Positions 7,403 through 12,999 of a stretch of DNA of 12,999 nucleotides are shown here, piece by piece (positions within the stretch are counted from its first letter, which is position 1; the number at the start of each line of letters is the position of its first letter). The DNA comes from Podochytrium sp. JEL0797 (lineage: Eukaryota > Chytridiomycota > Chytridiomycetes > Chytridiales > Chytriomycetaceae). Location: assembly GCA_027596195.1 (NCBI GenBank), contig JADGJG010000752.1, positions 1 to 12,999 on the forward strand, written 5' to 3'. The translations under genes and the position numbers were made by a program. The notes under the pieces are model-generated. The model worked only from the letters and a program-made list of their open reading frames with translations. It searched no databases and was not told where the DNA came from.

Positions 7403-10400
7403 ATGGACAAAAACAAAACGATTCGGACGTTTTTGCAAAACAATAAAATGGAACGCAAATCGGTGATTTCCAACTCGGACAGCGAAGCAGACGGCCATGC
7501 AGCTTCGTCGCAGGAGTCTGGCAGCAGCGAATCGGAGGACGAGGCCGTGCTGGCTGAGCAGCGCAGCGAGGCGTTGGCGCATGCAGTGAGGGTGCTGGAG
7601 AGGCAGGTTGGTTTGTTTCCCAAGGATCCCCTAGAAACCACTCCCTAGCGTTCCTAACAACACTCCCTAGAAACCGCTGCCTGGCTCTAGAACACCCGCG
7701 CCCCTGGCCCAGCTGCGCTTCTGCGACGCCAACGGCGCGCCCTTGTTTCAGCTTCCGCTCGCGCCCGGCTTTACACTCGTGGGCCGCGCTGCTTCGCAGT
7801 TTGGCTTTGCCGACTGTCCCGTCGAGGGCGTGTCGTCACACCACGCACTGCTGGAGCTGGCTGTGGTGTCAGGGGGAGCGGGGAGCAGTGTCCCGGGTCG
7901 TGTCGATGCCTCGCCTCAAATCGAATCGAATCCTGCGAATGCGAATGCTTCGAATCCATCGAATCCGCCTCCTCACGCAACCCCATCAAACACTCTTAAA
8001 AACGTGGCCGTGTTTGTCGAAGACCTCTACTCCACGAACCGCACTTCTCTCGGCGCTGACGCGATGTTTGAGCTGACCCCGCGAAAATCCTATCAGCTTC
8101 TGCACGGCGACATTGTGTCCTTTGGACCCGTGAACTGCGTGTTTGAGGTCTTGGGAATACCTGCATTGCCACAACAGGTTTCTATTCCTTGTTCGCGAGG
8201 TGCACTCGATCCATCCTGGTTGACAGACGATTCAAACAGAATATCCCAACGACTGCGGAAGCTGCAAGCCAAACCTCAGCCATCGCACCCACACAACTCG
8301 TTCTGACCCCGTCTCTCGACCAAACCCAACGAAATCGCAACCTCGACCCATCCCTCAATTCCATCATGCGCGATGTTTCTCCTGCAGCATCCACACCCGA
8401 CCCAACTCTCAATCCCACCATGCGCGAAATCTCTCCTACTGCATCCACCCCCGACCTACCCCACGCCTCTCCGACACCATCCACACCTGAACCCCCCACC
8501 AAAGTGAACCTGCGCGACGTCTCTCCTGCAGTACCCAACCCCATCCTGCGCGACGTCTCGCCTGCATCATCCAACTCCGCCCCGCTTCCGCCCGGGCAAA
8601 TACAAACTCTCATAGTCTGCACCCCAGTAGTGGATCCCACCCTCGAGGCGCCACCCGATTCCGGTGACAATGCCCACAACGAGGAGTCCCCTGTACCCCA
8701 ACAACCCGCCGAACCCGACATGATGATGGCCGCCACGCTCCCGAATGATGATTTCGACATGGACGAAGTCTCTGACGAAGACGGAGGACAAGGAAATGGC
8801 TCGAATTCCGCACCACCTCCCGTCAACGAAAACATCAACAGCCCCGACGCAGCATCGGCAGCCCCGTGGGTCAACGCCGAGACGCAATACATGGTCGATT
8901 TTGAAGACGCGGACATGATGGATGAGGATGAAGAAGTCACGAGCCAGATTCCGTTGGCGGAGATTAAGGAGAGGTTGGTTCAACAAGCCAAAGAATCGGA
9001 GGACGAATCGATGGAGCGGGATGGCGAGCAGGAACGGTTGGCGTCTGCATCCGTCCCACCTCCTTCAGAGCAAGTTTCGTCAGCAATGCCGGTCGACGCG
9101 TTTTCGGCCCTGACCGCGGATTCCTCGTCAAAGGACCCCGCTACGGCAGTTCGAAAATCGCAAGTGCAGGACAACCAGCAAGTCGAGGAGCGCGAGGACT
9201 CGCCCATGTTGGATCCTCCTGCCGTTGTCGACGCTTTACCTGTGGAGCAGATTGAACCCGCCGTTGCTCCTGCATCACCCCTTGCACTTGCCAACGACGA
9301 AGCCGACCACGATTCTGACGCCACAACCGCAAACAACGACCCCGAACCCATGTCCCCAACCGCCGCGATCGCTGCCGCTTCCCCACAACTCATCCACGAC
9401 GCGCCACCGATTTCCCCCACAAACGAACGAGCGGATATCAACGACGCAGAAGCCGATACGGACGAGGAAATGGGGGAACCCGTTGCCGCAGCGGCAGTAG
9501 CCGACGTTTCATTCGCAGAGGGAGATTCCATTGTAGAAGCCACTGCCCCCGAGTTTTCCCCCGTTCGGAGAATTGTGACTGGCCGTGCAGCAACCGTGCA
9601 CCGCACTCCACGATTCGCAGGAGGTGGAAGCAGTAGCGCAGTTGCCGCTCCAACCAGACTGTCAGAAAGCCCCGAACTCTCCCTCCCCACCTCCTCTTTG
9701 TCGTCCTCGAAAAAGAAGGGCAAAGCGAGCGTCGCAACACCTATCCAACATCACAACACCCCTAAGGAGTCACAGGATTCTGTCTTGAGCGGTGGAGGAG
9801 GTCGGTCGCGTCGCAAGGCGGCGGCGAATGCGGAATCCAAGATGCATGCGATTCGCGAGAATGAGTTGGTGCCGTTGGCGCAGGCTCCTGTAGCGACGGT
9901 GGATGCCATGGCGGCGGCGGTGATGTTTGAAGACGAGCCTGGTTCAAGGTATTGATTATTATTTGTTGGTGTTTATTCGTGTCCTAACTTGAATTCCCAC
10001 CTGTTTCCATAGTCCCGTTCTCCTGCATTCCGTCGGCTTTGCAACCCCCGCCCCCTCCTCCAAACACCGCGTCCCTCCATCCTCCACGACCTCCAAACCC
10101 CACCTCAACAACACCGCCGCACCTCCCACAAGCAGCAACGGTGGTCCCTCAACCCCATCCCTCCTCTCCCCCCTCGACCCCACCTCCAAACCCACACACG
10201 CCGACCTGTTTGACTCGTCCCCAAGCGATGACGCCAAATCGCCACCCGGGGTGACCGTCGCCGACACAACCTCCTCAGCCTCTCCCACCTCGCCCCCAGC
10301 TATTCCCGTCATCAAACAATCCCCCAACGAAAACCTCCCGCTCACCACCAACACCGCCAAAAAAGGCCGCGGGCGATCCCGATCCACCGCCTCCACACTC

Positions 10401-11878
10401 CAGGACCCCATCCACCCTCCCGATGCCGTTGAGCTTGACGAACCATCCCCCGCCTCTGCCGCGAAACCGACAACATACACGCGCAAATCCGCCACATTCA
10501 CAGTTCAAAAATCGAAACGCAAACCCACCACCATCTCGCACGAGGCGGGGTTGTCCCCTGCAGTTGCACGGGGGGCACAAGAGCAAGATGATATCGGGTT
10601 AGTCGTTCCTCACAGCGCTGGATCATCATCATCAGGACCCCACTTAACCCGTCACGCGTCGAGTTTCCACGACCCTGACAATATGGAGGACAACGCGATC
10701 CCACCCAAACCCGCGACGAGCAAGAAGCGGAAAACGGGGAAAGAAAAGAGTGTTTCCGTTGTGGAGGAAGCGGAACTCGATTCAGACGATGGCAGGTTGG
10801 TGAAGTCTGGGTCTAGTCGTAAATCGGTTGCGTTGAAGAGGGATGTTGGGGGGTCGAGTATTTCAGAAGGGTCGGTGAAACGGTTTGTAACCTTTTTTTT
10901 GTGTTTTTGCTCTCGCACGCGATGGGTTGGGATATTGATTTTTTTTGAAAGGGGACGCAAAAAGTCGGGTGTTGCGGGTTTGGATGCGATTGCTGCACAG
11001 AATGGAGCGATGGAACACGTGGATGAGAAGAAGGGGAGTGGTGGTGCTGCGTCGGAATTTTTCGTCACGTTTACGGGGCTCGAGGATGTGGAGAAGCAAA
11101 CGCTTGTGAGTTTTTTGCCCCGTTCTCTCCCTTTCTTGCTGTCTTGCTTTTTTCCTGCCTCTAACCCCCTCCCCAGATTGTCCTCAGCCTCGGCGGAACG
11201 TGCGTCGACTCATGGGCAGAATGCACACACGTGGTGACGGACAAGGTGCGCCGCACAGTCAAATTCTTGTCTGCCCTCGCGGCGGGGAAACATCTCGTGA
11301 GCATCAAGTGGTTGGATCAGTGCAAGAAGGAAGGACGGTTTGTTGGTTCGTATTTCTATTCTCTTCGCGATTGTTTGGTTTTCTCATGATTCCACAAACA
11401 CACAAAAGACGAATCCAAATTCATCATCAAAGACAAACCCAACGAAACCAAGTTTGGATTCTCCCTATCCGCCTCGATCGGCCTCGCCGCGCGTGGTACG
11501 CGGTTTTTGGCGGGATACACCATTTACACGACGGCGAATGTGAAACCGAATCGAGTCGATATGAAGGAGATTATTGACGCAGCGGGAGGAACGGTAATGC
11601 TTTTTGTGTTCTTTGTGTTTCACTTTGTCACTAAACATCCGTTCCAGCTCGTTGAATCTCTCCCCAAACCCGCCACCTCGCCACACCTCATCATCATCGG
11701 TTGCGACGACGACGCGGCCGAATGTGTCGCACTCATGGGGAAAGGGCTGACTGTGCATACGAACGAGTTTATTTTGACGGGGTGTTTGCAGCAACGCGTT
11801 GATATGGGGGCGCATGTGTGGAAGAAGGAGGGTGCTGGTGCTAGTGTGGTTGTCAAGACGGAGAAAAGGAAGAAGTGA
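7403..11878 (+). CDS. MDC1: MDC1-like DNA damage scaffold: FHA plus tandem BRCT, 8 exons
   Basis: Model: 7403-7606, 7713-8177, 8240-9948, 10013-10882, 10952-11105, 11177-11345, 11409-11593 and 11648-11878; 1328 aa. The first junction is uncertain (GTGAGG at 7586 or GTTTCC at 7615 are alternatives), and the second donor GTTTCT is weak. Residues 1-68 hold acidic Ser clusters (SDSEAD, SESEDE; CK2-like). FHA is about 69-215: GR (R93), S109-x-x-H112, DLYSTN (S175-N177) and HGDIVSFG, with a roughly 45-residue Asn/Pro/Ser insertion between its halves. About 220-1110 is low-complexity, with SQ/TQ sites, repeated RDVSPA motifs, and basic NLS or AT-hook-like patches (KKGRGRSR, VKRGRKKS, KKRKTGKEK). The tandem BRCT starts at about 1119: TFTG (T1124, G1125), HVVTD, then VRRTVKF (R1160, K1163) match the MDC1 residues that hold the phosphate and C-terminal carboxylate of gamma-H2A(X). 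KWLDQC, KFGFSL and a GYTIYTT BRCT2 strand follow. Known family role: MDC1, and Mdb1 of fission yeast, read gamma-H2A and amplify the damage signal. USB1 starts 82 bp downstream on the same strand. Confidence 0.88.
7921..7967 (+). repeat. short GAATC/GAATG repeats inside the FHA insertion
   Basis: The stretch is made of overlapping TCGAATC and GCGAATGC units and encodes the Asn/Ser/Pro run (NPANANASNPSNP) that separates the two halves of the FHA domain. It looks like a local slippage expansion in a surface loop. Confidence 0.6.
8366..8572 (+). repeat. four-copy [ML]R[DE][VI]SP[AT] protein repeat
   Basis: Copies start at 8366 (MRDVSPA), 8420 (MREISPT), 8510 (LRDVSPA) and 8546 (LRDVSPA). The spacings of 54, 90 and 36 nt are all multiples of 18. 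Three STPD/STPE motifs lie between or next to the copies. The repeats sit in the disordered part just after the FHA domain of the MDC1-like protein, where animal MDC1 carries its own phospho-motif repeats. Each copy offers an SP site for proline-directed kinases. Confidence 0.75.
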
Positions 11879-11960
11879 TATGTGTTGGGTTGCCGCATAA
11901 AACAGTTCTGAAGCGAAGGAGAATCTTTTTGTTTCCAGGAAAACCCAAGCATATTCTCGA

Positions 11961-12999
11961 ATGAACCAACTCGACTACTCAAGTTCCAGTGACACCGAAA
12001 CACCACCCCCTCACGCCCCCTCCAAACGGAAACCATCCCTCTCCCCACTCGTCGCACCCACCTCCGCCCCTGCACCAAAGAAACGTCTCCCACCGCCCAT
12101 CCTTCCCGACTCACTCACAAACCGATACAAAGCAAAGGGTATCGGAATCTCCTGCACCTGATTGCGAATGACCCCGCTCTTAGTTCCCGTTCTGATTGAA
12201 ATCTCTCGCTCTCTAGTCGAAAGCGACTTGTCCGCCAAAGCCGGTGGAAAGCGGATCGAATTCGTGCCAGGGAATTGGGCCACAGTCGTCTACATCTCAG
12301 GCAAACACCCCATCCCCGCCCATTCTCCTTCCGAGATCCAAAAACATCCCACACATCCACGCAAAAAACTGACTTTGCCGAACCACCACAGTCATCCCAA
12401 CCGACGACCTCGAATCCACAATCGAAACCAGCATCTCCACCGCGCGTAGCGGTGGGTACCCAACCTTCCGCCGCGTAGAAACGATGCAAGACGGAGGACT
12501 GCACATCAGCCTCTCGCGAACCATCTTTCTCAAAGAGTTTCAGATCCAGTCGTTTGTGAAGGCGTTGAAGGACCGGTTGGAGGAGAAATCGAGGTGCCTT
12601 ACATAGCTGCGTTTTGTTTGGTGGGGAGCAGGGGTGCTCAAACTCTCGATTTTCTCTTGTCGCGCGCAGTTTTGGAATCTCGTTTAGCAAGTTCAACACG
12701 TACCTTAATGAGGACTTTTCAAAGACGTTTTTGAGTATGGATGTGGGGAGTGGGTTTTCTGAGGTTTGTCATTTGCTTTTTTGCAAGGGATAATGGAACG
12801 CGTTTTTTTTTGGTTTGTTTTTTATTCACGCATACACAGCTCGAGAGTTTGACGATGCAAGTCGATTCGGCACTCAAGGCTTTTTCCCAGCCCTCTTTTT
12901 ATGAGGTAACGAGTGATGACTGAAAAACGCGTCGCGGTATCAACTTTTTTTTCAACTGTGTTCTGATTCCCTCCTCTCTTCTCTCCTTCCCCTCACTTC
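11961..12999 (+). CDS. USB1: USB1, U6 snRNA 3'-5' exonuclease (partial, 3' end beyond window)
   Basis: Exons 11961-12138, 12217-12300, 12392-12593, 12670-12763 and 12840-12905 give 208 aa in phase; the next intron (GTAACG at 12906) runs out of the window. USB1 is a 2H phosphodiesterase that trims and protects the oligo-U end of spliceosomal U6 RNA in the nucleus. Evidence: a Ser/Pro/Lys-rich N-terminus, then FVPGNWATVVYIS (the family's G-N-W-A-T-H/V-V-Y signature), GGLHISLSR containing the first HxS catalytic motif (H125, S127), FVKALKDRL, the FNTYLNEDFSKTFLSMDV strand region, and ending in SQPSFYE, which in the family directly precedes the second H-x-S motif. That second motif must be in the following exon, outside the window. 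Human USB1 is 265 aa, so about 60-80 residues are missing here. Intron 2 is GC-AG. The ATG at 11961 is the first in frame, 82 bp after the MDC1-like stop. Confidence 0.9.
12301..12391 (+). other. GC-AG intron in USB1
   Basis: The exon ends ATCTCAG followed by GCAAAC, and the next exon follows CCACAG. No GT in the region keeps both the WATVVYIS strand and the downstream frame. With the GC donor, both exons meet at phase 1 (G|TC, Val). CTGAC at 12369-12373 is a good branch site. The AG|GCAA context is typical of GC-AG introns. Confidence 0.7.

Noticed and set aside
8182..8940. Minus-strand open frames of 252 and 247 codons (also 8980-9723) opposite the MDC1-like middle region
   Set aside because: They are Ser/Gly-rich antisense shadows of a low-complexity GC-rich coding sequence, and the plus-strand frame is continuous between convincing FHA and BRCT domains.

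Overview
The window looks like nuclear DNA of a fungus, probably an early-diverging (zoosporic, chytrid-like) lineage. Genes are compact and carry short introns (54-106 nt) with GT..AG ends, often with a CTAAC-like branch site, and AATAAA signals follow some stops. The gene set (eukaryotic MscL, a TTLL12-type domain, an FHA/tandem-BRCT MDC1 homologue, USB1) fits a flagellated or basal opisthokont fungus better than an ascomycete or a bacterium. This placement is inference from gene content; no rRNA or other phylogenetic marker is present.

Layout. Positions 1-1170 hold one weakly supported minus-strand gene (about 262-1163) with an RGG-repeat protein. It can only be read through if two G/C homopolymers each carry one extra base. 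The locus lies between two 33-bp arms (94-126 and 1686-1718) that are inverted copies of each other, 31/33 identical. Positions 1170-2697 contain no gene I can support, but they do hold a 16-bp perfect direct repeat, palindromic CACTG/CAGTG motifs and a TATA-like box.

From 2698 to the end, five plus-strand genes follow one another: (1) MscL-type mechanosensitive channel, four exons, with a CxxC-x10-CxxC zinc-ribbon-like tail; (2) a 256-aa protein that resembles only the N-terminal half of TTLL12, with no ligase domain; (3) a five-TM membrane protein with an alkaline-phosphatase/sulfatase-fold ectodomain, an architecture like bacterial lipoteichoic acid synthase; (4) a large MDC1-like DNA-damage scaffold (about 1328 aa, eight exons) with an N-terminal FHA domain, a long disordered middle and a C-terminal tandem BRCT in which the gamma-H2A(X)-binding residues are conserved; (5) USB1, the U6 snRNA 3'-end exonuclease, cut off by the window end and containing an apparent GC-AG intron.

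The genes do not form an obvious pathway. Two (MDC1-like and USB1) are nuclear, two (MscL and the sulfatase-fold protein) are membrane proteins. The best leads are the MDC1-like scaffold with its repeated SP/STP phospho-motifs, the stand-alone TTLL12 N-terminal module, the inverted-repeat-bounded locus at the left end, and three stop-free introns of length 3n that would add in-frame segments if retained. All exon models were made by eye and need transcript data.
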